Positions 17,091 to 25,174 of a stretch of 33,300 nt of DNA are shown here, piece after piece. The notes under the pieces were generated by a model. It had not been told where the DNA came from. It did no database searches and was given only the letters and a program-made list of their open reading frames with translations. The stretch comes from Gammaproteobacteria bacterium (lineage in GTDB: Bacteria; Pseudomonadota; Gammaproteobacteria; Pseudomonadales; Pseudohongiellaceae): assembly GCA_009922595.1 (NCBI GenBank), contig RFVC01000022.1:1-33300 (forward strand). The letters run 5' to 3'. A program made the position numbers and the translations under genes. How positions within the stretch are numbered: position 1 is the stretch's first letter; each line of letters opens with the position of its first letter.

Positions 17091-17804
17091 ATGAATAAAA
17101 GTTTGCTAACCAACGCCATTGCCTTGATGGTTGTCATTGCCGGTTTTGTTGTTCCTGCGTCTTATCAGCCCCTGGTGCTCAATACAGGGCTCTTTGCATT
17201 ATCCGGCGGGGTAACGAACTGGCTTGCTATTCATATGCTGTTTGAGCGAGTCCCGGGCTTTTATGGTTCCGGTGTTATTCCCGCCCGTTTCGAGGAATTC
17301 AAGTCAGGTATCAAAACTCTTGTCATGGAGCAATTTTTTACCCGAGAAAACTTGGATAGTTTTTTCAACAAGATGGCCAAGAAAGACGAAGACCAGAAGG
17401 GACACTCCATAATGGACAAGGTTATAGACGCCATTGATTTCAATACGGCTTTTGATTCGTTGGTTGATGTTATTATGGGTTCCTCGTTCGCGGGCATGCT
17501 ATCAATGGTGGGCGGCGCCAACGCACTTGCTCCCCTTAAGGAGCCCTTCGTGGAAAAAATGCATGAGTTTCTGGCGCAGGTCAGTGAGGACCAGGATATC
17601 CTGGACCAAATTCAACAGGATTCAGCCAAGAACCTGCTGTCCAGTGTTGAGCAGGTTGTTGATCAACGCCTTGATGAACTTACTCCGCAACTGGTCAAGG
17701 AAATCATTCAGGAGATGATCAAAAAGCATCTGGGCTGGCTTGTGGTATGGGGTGGAGTAATTGGCGGGATTATTGGCCTGGCAACCACACAACTACTTCT
17801 CTAG
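17091..17804 (+). CDS. DUF445 family membrane protein
   Basis: 237 residues. Hydrophobic helices occur at the N-terminus (AIALMVVIAGFVVPA and LVLNTGLFALSGGVTNWLAI) and at the C-terminus (WLVVWGGVIGGIIGLATTQLLL), with a helical, charged middle. GGVTNWLAIHMLFERVPG is the DUF445 (YheB/YjiN) signature. Function is not established. ATG 17091 and the adjacent in-frame GTG 17088 are both possible starts; no good ribosome site is visible. It lies 32 bases after yhdP on the same strand, so it could share that envelope-related transcript. Its stop is 9 bases from that of the convergent CocE-like gene. Confidence 0.8.
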   Translation: MNKSLLTNAIALMVVIAGFVVPASYQPLVLNTGLFALSGGVTNWLAIHMLFERVPGFYGSGVIPARFEEFKSGIKTLVMEQFFTRENLDSFFNKMAKKDEDQKGHSIMDKVIDAIDFNTAFDSLVDVIMGSSFAGMLSMVGGANALAPLKEPFVEKMHEFLAQVSEDQDILDQIQQDSAKNLLSSVEQVVDQRLDELTPQLVKEIIQEMIKKHLGWLVVWGGVIGGIIGLATTQLLL

Positions 17805-17813
17805 ACTCGGGAA

Positions 17814-19694
17814 TTACTGGGGCACAAAAAAGACTGGGTTATCTCCCGCCTCTTCATCTCCTTGCGATTCATTCGCGACCGGATTTTGTTCTACCGGCAA
17901 TAAATTTTCCTGCCGTGCAATTTCTTCCCGTGCCGCCATTGTCGCTTCTCTTAATTGTCTCAGCGCCTGAGGGCTTTGAACTTTAGGCAGCCAAAGCCGT
18001 GACGGGTGGGTAAGTGTGTGGTGAATCATATCCCGCCCGGGCTCATCACCAATGGCGCCATCATTGATAGCACTAATTTCAATAACAAGGCGGCTTCCTG
18101 CCGTGATGCGATGTGAGGTCTGCCTAAGAGCAATATCGAGACGGTAAACCTGGCCGGGGATCATCTGCTCGCTTCTGTCCAGTGAATAGACTGGATGAAA
18201 GGCTGAGCTTTTTACTGGGTCCTTGACACGTGCCGAGGCTTTGAGCTCGCCACGCGTAATTATTCGTTTGTCACTGGTTTGCATTACAGCTTCAGAAATC
18301 ACTTCTTTAGGAGCAAGAAAGCCTGGCAATCCTGATGTGACAGGTTCAATGATATTCACGTCTTCCTCGTAAACGGTTATGCCATAGGCACGGTCACTGG
18401 CCGTACTGGAGACATAGAGCTCGAGCATTGATGGGCCGTCAATTTCGAGATCTTCGACTAGGGGCGCGCTGGCAAAGGTTAATTTGGAATCGCCGTTACC
18501 GGTGTTAAACACAGTGAGCGCTTGGTTGTCTTGGTCTTGCGCAGCGTCAAGGCTGCCTTCGGCAAAATCGCTTCCCATCGTGTTGTTCAGGAACCAGGCG
18601 TCATGAGCAATATTGCCTGGGGGCCAGCTCTGTTCAACCTTCAACGTATCCTGGCCTCTCACCTGGAACCGTATTCTGGGTTTCTCAATGAATGATGAAG
18701 TGGGACGACGGCCGTTAAAGCACCATTCATAAAAGGGCATCAGTTCTTGCACAAGAAGGGTTATGTCGTGAGTAAAGGGTGGGTTGCTGCCAGGGTCCCT
18801 GATAAGGATTTTATTCACAACGTTCAGGCTGTCCAGTGCATTCATGGTCATGGATAGATCGGCATCTGTTTCTTCCAGGCTCCATCCATGCATGGCAAAT
18901 ACAGGCACATTGACCAGGCTTACACTGTCTAGGGCACTGCGGATCTGCCAGTAGTCATCGTTTGCAGGATGTTCCAGCTGTGCCATGCGCATATCGTATG
19001 AAACCAGGCGTGAAGAATTTCTTGCATAGGCATTGGCTAGCCGGATTTTACTGTCATACCAGCCGTTGATGAAGCTGTTATTGTTGACGCCGCCTGGCTT
19101 GATCCATTCACGGAGGGGATCAAGAACCGCCGATATCGGGGCTATGCATTCTAGGCTTGGAGGGCCCTGGATCGCCATGTGCCACTGGCTTGTGCCGTAA
19201 TAACCGGCGCCAGTACCGGCTACTTGGCCATTCGACCATGGCTGTTCAGCAATCCATTCAATGATCTCGTAGTGATCCTGCTGCTCTTCTAGGGCCAGGA
19301 ATGAATATTCACCTTCCGACCTGCCGGTGCCTCGTACATTCGCTACTACAACCGCGTAACCTTGGTTGATAAACCAGGCAAGCGGGCCTGCATCAGAGTC
19401 AGTATTCTCAAGCATGGCCGAGGAGTGGGGAAAGGGACCGGCTGCATAAAGCGTAGGAAAAGCGCCCTCTCTTAGTGGATGATAGATATCGACAGCTATG
19501 GCAATACCGTCGCGCATTTGTACAGGAACATCCTCTGCCCCGGCAATTGCTCCCCAGGACGTCTCAACTGTTTCAAAGACAATTGGCAATTCGGTGTCAC
19601 TGATTTGCGCAGTAACGCTATTGCCCCACTGCAGCAGGACAAAAAAAAGTAGCAACAATTGCCTTATCGTGGTTTTGAGAGATTTCCTGGTCAC
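17814..19694 (-). CDS. Secreted CocE/NonD-type acyl hydrolase (peptidase S15 family)
   Basis: 626 residues with a signal peptide (QLLLLFFVLLQWGNSVTA, cleavage after A29), so exported. The alpha/beta-hydrolase part shows VQMRDGIAIAVDIYHP, VVVANVRGTGRSEGEY and nucleophile S169 in GAGYYGTSQWHMA. A helical cap follows and then the jelly-roll C-terminal domain (about 390-590) with SRLVIEISA. H309 in PPFTHDI is the likely catalytic His. In cocaine esterase-like members the acid is the Asp of GWYD; here the aligned motif reads HGWSLEETD, so the Asp is displaced or replaced. Substrate unknown; candidates are esters, amides or X-Pro peptides. Monocistronic as far as can be seen. Confidence 0.85.
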   Translation of the reverse strand: MTRKSLKTTIRQLLLLFFVLLQWGNSVTAQISDTELPIVFETVETSWGAIAGAEDVPVQMRDGIAIAVDIYHPLREGAFPTLYAAGPFPHSSAMLENTDSDAGPLAWFINQGYAVVVANVRGTGRSEGEYSFLALEEQQDHYEIIEWIAEQPWSNGQVAGTGAGYYGTSQWHMAIQGPPSLECIAPISAVLDPLREWIKPGGVNNNSFINGWYDSKIRLANAYARNSSRLVSYDMRMAQLEHPANDDYWQIRSALDSVSLVNVPVFAMHGWSLEETDADLSMTMNALDSLNVVNKILIRDPGSNPPFTHDITLLVQELMPFYEWCFNGRRPTSSFIEKPRIRFQVRGQDTLKVEQSWPPGNIAHDAWFLNNTMGSDFAEGSLDAAQDQDNQALTVFNTGNGDSKLTFASAPLVEDLEIDGPSMLELYVSSTASDRAYGITVYEEDVNIIEPVTSGLPGFLAPKEVISEAVMQTSDKRIITRGELKASARVKDPVKSSAFHPVYSLDRSEQMIPGQVYRLDIALRQTSHRITAGSRLVIEISAINDGAIGDEPGRDMIHHTLTHPSRLWLPKVQSPQALRQLREATMAAREEIARQENLLPVEQNPVANESQGDEEAGDNPVFFVPQ

Positions 19695-20015
19695 AGGATG
19701 CAGGCCTTGATTACAGGTTCAATTCAATTATGAAGATAGGCAATTATACTCTTTATTTAGTGACCTGCCTAAAGAACCAACGTGCTGCATGCTGTACCAG
19801 AAAATGGAAAATTTGGACTTGGTATTCCAAACTATTGTGTCAGCCTACAAAAAAATTTCCTGATTTAAATTCTATATGTGTTTTCAATCAAACTTTCCAG
19901 AATCATAACTGGTTCGCCATTTTTTTTTATACTAGAATGCGCCCCTGTTTTGGATAGCACATGCCAAAATATTCCTTTAAAAAGCCACTTGTAGTAAGAG
20001 GATATAGATACAGCG
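19695..20015. other. 321-base intergenic region between divergent hydrolase and TetR genes
   Basis: AT-rich and non-coding. TTGGTATTCCAA at 19819-19830 is a small perfect dyad that could be an operator. TATACT at 19928-19933 is a -10-like hexamer for the regulator gene, without a recognisable -35; the long T-run before it may serve as an UP-like or spacer tract. AGAGGATAT lies about 10 bases before the TetR start. Confidence 0.35.
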
Positions 20016-20603
20016 ATGGCAAGGCCTGTTGAATTTGAGAGAGATACTGTACTGACAAATGCCATGGAGCAGTTCTGGAGGGAAGGTTACGAAGCCAGTT
20101 CTGTGCAAAAACTCCTGGATGCGACCGATATAAACAGGGGCACGCTTTATAATTCTTTTGGCGATAAAGAAACCTTCTTTAAATCCTGTTTAGATAAATA
20201 CAATCAGCAGGTTAAAACAGATATCGATGCAACACTGGGCAACAAAAAACTGAATGCCTGGGAAGCTATTGAAAACTATTTTGATCAGGCCATTATTTCT
20301 GCGCCGAACAAGCAGAGGGCAATGGGATGTCTGCTGGTAAATTCAGTCTGCGAAAGCATTATCTGGGACAGGGACATGCAAAAGGCCTTGAAGAATTCTC
20401 TTAATGGTATTCGCAAGGCACTGCTGGCCCGCGCTAAGGAACTGGTAAAATCCCGCCAATTGAAGCGAGGAATGAGTGCAGATATGGCGGCTGATATCCT
20501 GATGAATTTCTATTCTGGGTTGCAGGTTGGGGCACGCAGTGGAAAGGGTCCGCGACAGCTGGCTGATCTTCTTCGTCACACACTGGCCTCAATCAAAAAA
20601 TAG
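20016..20603 (+). CDS. TetR/AcrR family transcriptional regulator
   Basis: 195 residues. The N-terminal helix-turn-helix spans about 26-47 (EASSVQKLLDATDINRGTLYNSFGDKETFF), with the TLYNSFGDK recognition helix ending of the family. The C-terminal ligand domain (about 75-195) resembles that of regulators of reductive or electrophile-stress genes, but the ligand cannot be read. It probably represses itself and possibly the divergent secreted hydrolase across the 321-base region. A strong terminator at 20630-20657 ends its transcript, so the following exbD gene is separate. Confidence 0.9.
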   Translation: MARPVEFERDTVLTNAMEQFWREGYEASSVQKLLDATDINRGTLYNSFGDKETFFKSCLDKYNQQVKTDIDATLGNKKLNAWEAIENYFDQAIISAPNKQRAMGCLLVNSVCESIIWDRDMQKALKNSLNGIRKALLARAKELVKSRQLKRGMSADMAADILMNFYSGLQVGARSGKGPRQLADLLRHTLASIKK

Positions 20604-20629
20604 TCCTTAAAAACATAAGCTTACACTGT

Positions 20630-20657
20630 AAAAAGAGGGCGTTTGCTCTCTTTTTTT
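20630..20657 (+). terminator. Intrinsic terminator after the TetR gene
   Basis: AAAAAGAGGGC and GCTCTCTTTTT form an 11-bp stem (one G-T wobble) around the loop GTTT, followed by more T residues. The A-rich 5' arm makes it potentially bidirectional, although no gene faces it from the right. Confidence 0.85.
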
Positions 20658-20707
20658 AAGCGCTTTTAATGCGTTTTCGTATGGGTGTTGTGAGGCTATG
20701 GGTCGTA

Positions 20708-20735
20708 TTGTGATTGACCCTGAAGGTGATATACT
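20708..20735 (+). promoter_or_regulatory. Candidate promoter for the exbD-like gene
   Basis: TTGTGA (20708-20713), a 16-base spacer and TATACT (20730-20735). The leader to the ATG at 20903 would be about 160 bases and contains no obvious open frame. The upstream terminator shows that a new promoter is needed here. Confidence 0.4.
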
Positions 20736-20902
20736 CGCCAATCCTATATAAGGCTCAAATGCCCGATTATCAATAGGTAATAACGTAACCATCTCTATGT
20801 ACTAGTGCTTGGTCGGTGTATGGAAAGAAAGACCAGTATTTAAGAGTATTAAAGCAAGAACAAACACCAGCCTGGCTGACCAGGTGATTAACGGGGTATT
20901 TA

Positions 20903-21319
20903 ATGAAAACAGTTGCCAGTTCCGTCATCAAGAAAAAGAAGGATGAGACACAGATTGACCTTACACCAATGCTTGACGTGGTGTTCATCCTTCTGATTTT
21001 TTTCGTTGTAACGGCTTCCTTCCTTAAAGAAAATGCCATGGACATTGAAGGCCAGGATCCAAACAACAATCCCCCGCCACCTTCCAATGATCAGCCCCAG
21101 AATGTTCTGATTCAGATTGATGCACGTAACCAGATCTTCTTCAATCAGGAGCGCATCGATATCTCAGCTGTACGTGCTAGGGTGGCATCGGCACGTGCTG
21201 AGAACCCTTCTGCATCAGTCATTATTCGTCCTGACAAACAATCAAGCGCTGATGTTCTTGTTGAATCCATGAACGCAGCAAGAGAGGCAGGCGTCAGTAC
21301 TATCTCAGTGATGGAATAA
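20903..21319 (+). CDS. ExbD/TolR family biopolymer transport protein
   Basis: 138 residues: a short basic cytosolic start, one transmembrane helix (about 24-42, LDVVFILLIFFVVTASF) and a periplasmic domain. The invariant Asp of the family is D25 in LTPMLDVVF. A proline-rich linker (NNNPPPPS) separates helix and domain. ExbD works with ExbB as a proton-driven stator that energises TonB; here neither ExbB nor TonB is adjacent, and strong terminators flank the gene, so it is a lone unit. It may join an ExbB encoded elsewhere, for instance as the second ExbD of a marine Ton system. Confidence 0.92.
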   Translation: MKTVASSVIKKKKDETQIDLTPMLDVVFILLIFFVVTASFLKENAMDIEGQDPNNNPPPPSNDQPQNVLIQIDARNQIFFNQERIDISAVRARVASARAENPSASVIIRPDKQSSADVLVESMNAAREAGVSTISVME

Positions 21320-21343
21320 CATTACTAAAAATTTAAAATTATG

Positions 21344-21367
21344 AGCCCGGGTTTGCCCGGGCTTTTT
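21344..21367 (+). terminator. Intrinsic terminator after exbD
   Basis: AGCCCGGG (21344-21351), loop TTTG and CCCGGGCT (21356-21363), then TTTT. A perfect 8-bp GC-rich stem with a T-run; among the clearest terminators in the window. Confidence 0.93.
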
Positions 21368-21421
21368 GTTTACGCAAGATAAGCACTAAACTCAGCAAAA
21401 TATAAAGGTAAGGAGGCAGTT

Positions 21422-21823
21422 ATGACGTTAGTAATCTTTATTATCACGCTAGCCGTAATTGAATACTTGGTATTCACTCTCCTTGCGGGATTGGCGCGCG
21501 ATAAATTCAACATCAAGGCCCCGGCCGTTACAGGTCATCCCGAGTTTGAGCGCCGCCTTCGTGTGCAGCATAATACGTTAGAACAATTGATCGCTTTCAT
21601 CCCTGCGATTCTTGCGTTTTCATGGATGGCTGAAAGTATTGGCTGGGCCGGCGATGAAATAGCCTCGGGACTGGGGGTGATCTGGTTGATTGGCCGCTTA
21701 CTGTATGCGACCAGTTATGTCCGTGACCCAGCCAGTCGTGCCATGGGATTCCTGCTAACGCTGCTACCCACGTTTATTCTCTTGCTAGGCACTCTGGTCG
21801 CTATCTTAGTGTCTCTTCTCTAG
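21422..21823 (+). CDS. MAPEG family membrane protein
   Basis: 133 residues with four hydrophobic helices. The loop after helix 1 contains FERRLRVQHNTLEQLIAFIP, the MAPEG signature (E-R-x2-R-x2-N-T-x-E-x-x), and GRLLYATSYVRDPASRAMGF follows. Members conjugate glutathione or reduce hydroperoxides in membranes; bacterial ones are poorly characterised. A strong AAGGAGG stands 8 bases before ATG 21422. The aldolase-dehydrogenase gene starts 18 bases downstream, so the two are likely co-transcribed, though no functional link is obvious. Confidence 0.88.
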   Translation: MTLVIFIITLAVIEYLVFTLLAGLARDKFNIKAPAVTGHPEFERRLRVQHNTLEQLIAFIPAILAFSWMAESIGWAGDEIASGLGVIWLIGRLLYATSYVRDPASRAMGFLLTLLPTFILLLGTLVAILVSLL

Positions 21824-21841
21824 GTTGTTTCATCGAGCATT

Positions 21842-23821
21842 ATGGAAAGCCGCTGGCAGGACAGTGAGGCCACAGCCTTTCAGGATACGGACCTGGCCCT
21901 GCGTGTTTACACGTCGCGGTTGCTGGGACTGGATGATGATCTTGTGCTGCATGGCGGCGGCAATACCTCAGTCAAGAGTAGCTCTACCGACATTTTTGGC
22001 GAAAACAGGGAAACACTCTTTGTAAAAGGCTCCGGCTGGGATCTGAAAACAATCGAAGCCCCTGGGTTTGCGCCCTGTGATCTCGCCTATTTACAGAAGC
22101 TGGCCGCTCTTGAGGCAATGACTGACAGTGACATGATGCGGCAGCTGCGGCTGTCACTGCTTGATCCCGCAGCACCCACTCCTTCTGTTGAAGCCATACT
22201 GCACGCCATCATTCCCTTTAAGTTTGTTGACCACACGCACACGGATTCTGTTGTAGCGGTTAGTAACACAGCCGGGGGTCAAGAAATCTTGCAGGATATA
22301 TTTAGTGACGAAGTTCTACTGCTTCCCTACATCATGCCCGGCTTTGTTCTTGCCAGGCAGGTATTCCAGAAAACCCGTAATACGGACTGGGCCTCAATCA
22401 AGGGGATATTCCTTATGCACCACGGGTTATTCACTTTTCATGACGAGGCCAGGACCAGCTATGAAAACATGATTATGCTAGTCAGTCGTGTCGAGGAGTT
22501 TCTTGCCTACCAGGGTATTCTGGATAATGCGGCAGAGAAAGAATCCAAACCCGTTCGCGAGGATGTTTTGCAGCTAGCCCGAATGCGTCGGCTGGTCTCC
22601 GATCTGGCAGAAAGGCCAATGCTTGCGAGGTATAACGGCAGTCCCAGCGCGGCGGGCTTTGCTTGCCTTAAAAATGCCTGCGATATTGCTACCCGCGGAC
22701 CTATTACTCCTGATCATACGATTCACACCAAGATCAAGCCTGTCATCATTGATGGGCAGGGTAGTGAAGAAATAAAAACTTATGCAGATGAGTACAAAAA
22801 TTATTTTGCGAGAAATAATCCGGGTGATCTGACCTGCCTTGATCCTGCACCACGCTTAGGAGTCTGGTTAAACAGAGGGCTGGTTAGTTTTGCCCAGAAT
22901 GCGAAACGGCTAGGGGTTATCCAGGATATCAGCGAACATACCATCAAGGCCATTCAGTGGGGCGAGGCTCTCGGCGGTTGGCAGGCTCTGCCGGAGAAGG
23001 ATCTGTTTGAGGTGGAATACTGGGAGCTGGAGCAGGCCAAACTGAAAAAAACCGTAGCCGCACCGGCAATGGAAGGTAAGGTAACGCTTGTTTCAGGTGC
23101 GGCTTCAGGTATCGGCAGGGCCTGCGTCGATGAATTTGTCGAGCAGGGGGCCTGCGTGATTGCGCTGGATATTAACCCCGTAGTCACCTCTACCTTTTCT
23201 GATCCCCGGGTCAGTGGTCTGGTTTGCGACGTCACTAACGAAGCGGCTATACAGTGCGCCATAGAGCAGGGGGTTCTGCAATTTGGGGGTCTAGATACTC
23301 TGGTCAGTAATGCGGGAGTATTTACCGCAAGTCAGGCGCTTTCTGATATGGAAACGGCTGAATGGGAGCGCAGTCTTGACCTGAATCTCACCTCGCACAT
23401 GAAGTTGCTCAGGGCGTCACTGCCATATCTGAGGGATGGGATTGATCCCGCCGTGGTCATCATTGCTTCTAAAAATGTGCCGGCTCCGGGACCTGGGGCC
23501 GGGGCCTATTCCGCGGCAAAGGCGGGTCTTACCCAGATGGCGCGGGTGGCTGCCCTGGAACTTGGGGGAGACGGTATTCGCGTGAATGTAATTCATCCTA
23601 ATGCTGTTTTTGATACCGGCGTCTGGGACGAGGAGACCCTTAATCAGCGAGCTGCCCATTACGGCCTATCAGTTGAGGAGTACAAGACCAGCAACGTGCT
23701 CAAGAAAGAAGTCTCCAGCCGTGATGTGGCTGTGCTGGCCAGGCTGTTTGCCGGTTATGAAACTTCAGCCACCACGGGCGCCCAAGTGCCGATAGACGGT
23801 GGAAATGACCGAGTAATATAG
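21842..23821 (+). CDS. Bifunctional class II aldolase / short-chain dehydrogenase fusion
   Basis: 659 residues in two domains. Residues 1-380 are a class II (FucA/RhaD-type) aldolase: GGGNTSVK (38-45), acid E117, zinc ligands H131 and H133 in VDHTHTD, and H193/H194 in LMHHGLF. Residues 412-659 are a complete SDR: GAASGIG (419-425) for NAD(P), SNAG (489-492), S543, Y556 and K560 (YSAAK). The architecture is that of fused rhamnulose-1-phosphate aldolase/lactaldehyde dehydrogenases. Here no rhamnose genes are near; mtnA follows on the same strand. I infer that the aldolase may cleave 5-methylthioribulose-1-phosphate or 5-deoxyribulose-1-phosphate to DHAP plus an aldehyde, with the SDR reducing or oxidising the aldehyde. 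Alternative: an ordinary deoxysugar aldolase. Confidence 0.9.
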   Translation: MESRWQDSEATAFQDTDLALRVYTSRLLGLDDDLVLHGGGNTSVKSSSTDIFGENRETLFVKGSGWDLKTIEAPGFAPCDLAYLQKLAALEAMTDSDMMRQLRLSLLDPAAPTPSVEAILHAIIPFKFVDHTHTDSVVAVSNTAGGQEILQDIFSDEVLLLPYIMPGFVLARQVFQKTRNTDWASIKGIFLMHHGLFTFHDEARTSYENMIMLVSRVEEFLAYQGILDNAAEKESKPVREDVLQLARMRRLVSDLAERPMLARYNGSPSAAGFACLKNACDIATRGPITPDHTIHTKIKPVIIDGQGSEEIKTYADEYKNYFARNNPGDLTCLDPAPRLGVWLNRGLVSFAQNAKRLGVIQDISEHTIKAIQWGEALGGWQALPEKDLFEVEYWELEQAKLKKTVAAPAMEGKVTLVSGAASGIGRACVDEFVEQGACVIALDINPVVTSTFSDPRVSGLVCDVTNEAAIQCAIEQGVLQFGGLDTLVSNAGVFTASQALSDMETAEWERSLDLNLTSHMKLLRASLPYLRDGIDPAVVIIASKNVPAPGPGAGAYSAAKAGLTQMARVAALELGGDGIRVNVIHPNAVFDTGVWDEETLNQRAAHYGLSVEEYKTSNVLKKEVSSRDVAVLARLFAGYETSATTGAQVPIDGGNDRVI

Positions 23822-23925
23822 GGAGCAAGATACAAAGCTCAAGAGATAACTCGTTAACCTTATGAAAGTCAGTTCGATAAAGAAATATCCATGTATTTAA
23901 TTACTTCTCAAAACTTTCTTGCTCC
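23822..23925. repeat. Inverted purine-rich repeat pair before mtnA; contains dispersed repeat copy 2
   Basis: GGAGCAAGA at 23822-23830 is repeated inverted as TCTTGCTCC at 23917-23925. The left arm continues TACAAAGCTCAAGAGATAA and the right arm continues as pyrimidine-rich CTTG-type words up to about 23945, close to the mtnA start. Within it, GCTCAAGA (23837-23844) and TCAAAACTTTCT (23908-23919) match the copy at 9671-9727. The spacer shows no gene. Confidence 0.5.
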
Positions 23926-23955
23926 TTGCTTCTTGTTCCTTGTTCCTTTTCTGTC

Positions 23956-25017
23956 ATGCTAGTAGATGGTAAACATTTCCGAACCATCTGGTTTGATGAG
24001 CAAGATCAGGTTGTCCGCATCATAGACCAGACCCGGCTGCCCCATCACTTTAAAATCCTCGAGTTGAACACACTGGAAGATTCCTGTTTTGCCATCAGGA
24101 CCATGCAGGTGCGTGGGGCTCCACTGATCGGTGCCACGGCAGCCTTCGGTCTTTACCTGGCATTAAAAGAAGACTTACCCTTCGAGGAAGCCTTTAACCA
24201 GTTGCTCGCAACCCGGCCCACGGCTGTAAACCTGCGCTGGGCTCTTGACCGTGTGGCCGCTGCAGTTGAGCCGTTGCAGGATCATTCGCAGCGCGTTGCG
24301 TCAACACTTGAGACTGCCCAGGCAATCTGCGATGAGGATGCCAGCAATTGCACTGATATTGGCAGGCATGGTGTGTCATTGATTCGTGACATCGCGCAGG
24401 CCAAAAAGGGTCCTGTGCATGTGCTTACCCACTGTAATGCGGGCTGGCTGGCTACCGTTGATCGTGGGACTGCTATGGCCCCGGTTTACGAGGCGGTTGA
24501 GAATGGCATAGATGTTCATGTCTGGGTGGATGAAACAAGGCCGCGAAACCAGGGTGCCAGCCTGACAGCCTGGGAGCTTTACAAGCAGGGAATACCGCAT
24601 ACCGTAATAGCAGATAATACCGGGGGACACCTGATGCAGAATCGCATGGTGGATATCTGCCTAGTAGGAAGCGACCGGACAACATTCAGGGGTAATGTCT
24701 GCAACAAGATAGGCACTTATCTGAAAGCACTTGCCGCGCATGACAATGGTGTACCGTTTTATGCCGCTGTACCGCTTTCAAGCATAGACTGGACATCAGA
24801 TGAAATTCCCATCGAGACGCGTGATCCTGAAGAAATTACGCATATTCATGGTCTAAATACACAGGGCATGCTTGATAGAGTACGATTGACCCCTGAAGGT
24901 AGCACGGCGTACAACGTGGCTTTTGATATAACGCCGGCACGACTGGTCAGTGGCATAATTACGGAGAAGGGTATTTTTCAGGCGAATGAGGATAATCTGG
25001 CAAAAATAAAGCCATAG
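23956..25017 (+). CDS. mtnA: Methylthioribose-1-phosphate isomerase
   Basis: 353 residues from ATG 23956; isomerises 5-methylthioribose-1-phosphate to 5-methylthioribulose-1-phosphate in methionine or methylthioadenosine salvage. Signatures: IRTMQVRGAPLIGATAAFG (48-66), HCNAGWLAT with catalytic C160, ETRPRNQGASLTAWEL (193-208), and D240 in VGSDRTTFRGNVCNKIGTY. The frame runs upstream to 23926, but those extra ten codons are translated from the pyrimidine-rich repeat arm and are not part of the family. No ribosome site is evident before 23956, so expression may depend on a leader structure. None of mtnB, mtnC, mtnD or mtnK is in the window; the neighbour is the aldolase-SDR fusion. Confidence 0.95.
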   Translation: MLVDGKHFRTIWFDEQDQVVRIIDQTRLPHHFKILELNTLEDSCFAIRTMQVRGAPLIGATAAFGLYLALKEDLPFEEAFNQLLATRPTAVNLRWALDRVAAAVEPLQDHSQRVASTLETAQAICDEDASNCTDIGRHGVSLIRDIAQAKKGPVHVLTHCNAGWLATVDRGTAMAPVYEAVENGIDVHVWVDETRPRNQGASLTAWELYKQGIPHTVIADNTGGHLMQNRMVDICLVGSDRTTFRGNVCNKIGTYLKALAAHDNGVPFYAAVPLSSIDWTSDEIPIETRDPEEITHIHGLNTQGMLDRVRLTPEGSTAYNVAFDITPARLVSGIITEKGIFQANEDNLAKIKP

Positions 25018-25174
25018 AGACAAGAGACAAGAGACAAGAGATAAGAGGCAAGATGCACGCTGTTAAGTTTAATAATTCAGGTGGCGAGCTTTTCCTTGAG
25101 CTGATAGGAAAAGGGAAAGGAAAACGAATCGCTCATTGTCTCCTGACTATTGTCTCTTATGTCCTCTCTTGTCT
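25018..25174. repeat. Heptamer tandem repeat and its inverted copy around the next gene's start
   Basis: After mtnA the DNA is a tandem run of ACAAGAG units (25020-25040) continuing ATAAGAGGCAA to 25051. An inverted relative lies at 25150-25174: CTCTTGTCT (25166-25174) mirrors AGACAAGAG, and TTGTCTCTTAT (25150-25160) mirrors ATAAGAGGCAA with one mismatch. The word CAAGAGATAA (25035-25044) also occurs at 23840-23849. The inverted copy lies inside the cyclotransferase coding region and encodes part of its signal peptide. Confidence 0.6.

Noticed and set aside
25018-25051. CRISPR-like array after mtnA
   Set aside because: Units are 7 bases without spacers and no cas gene exists; it is a simple tandem repeat.
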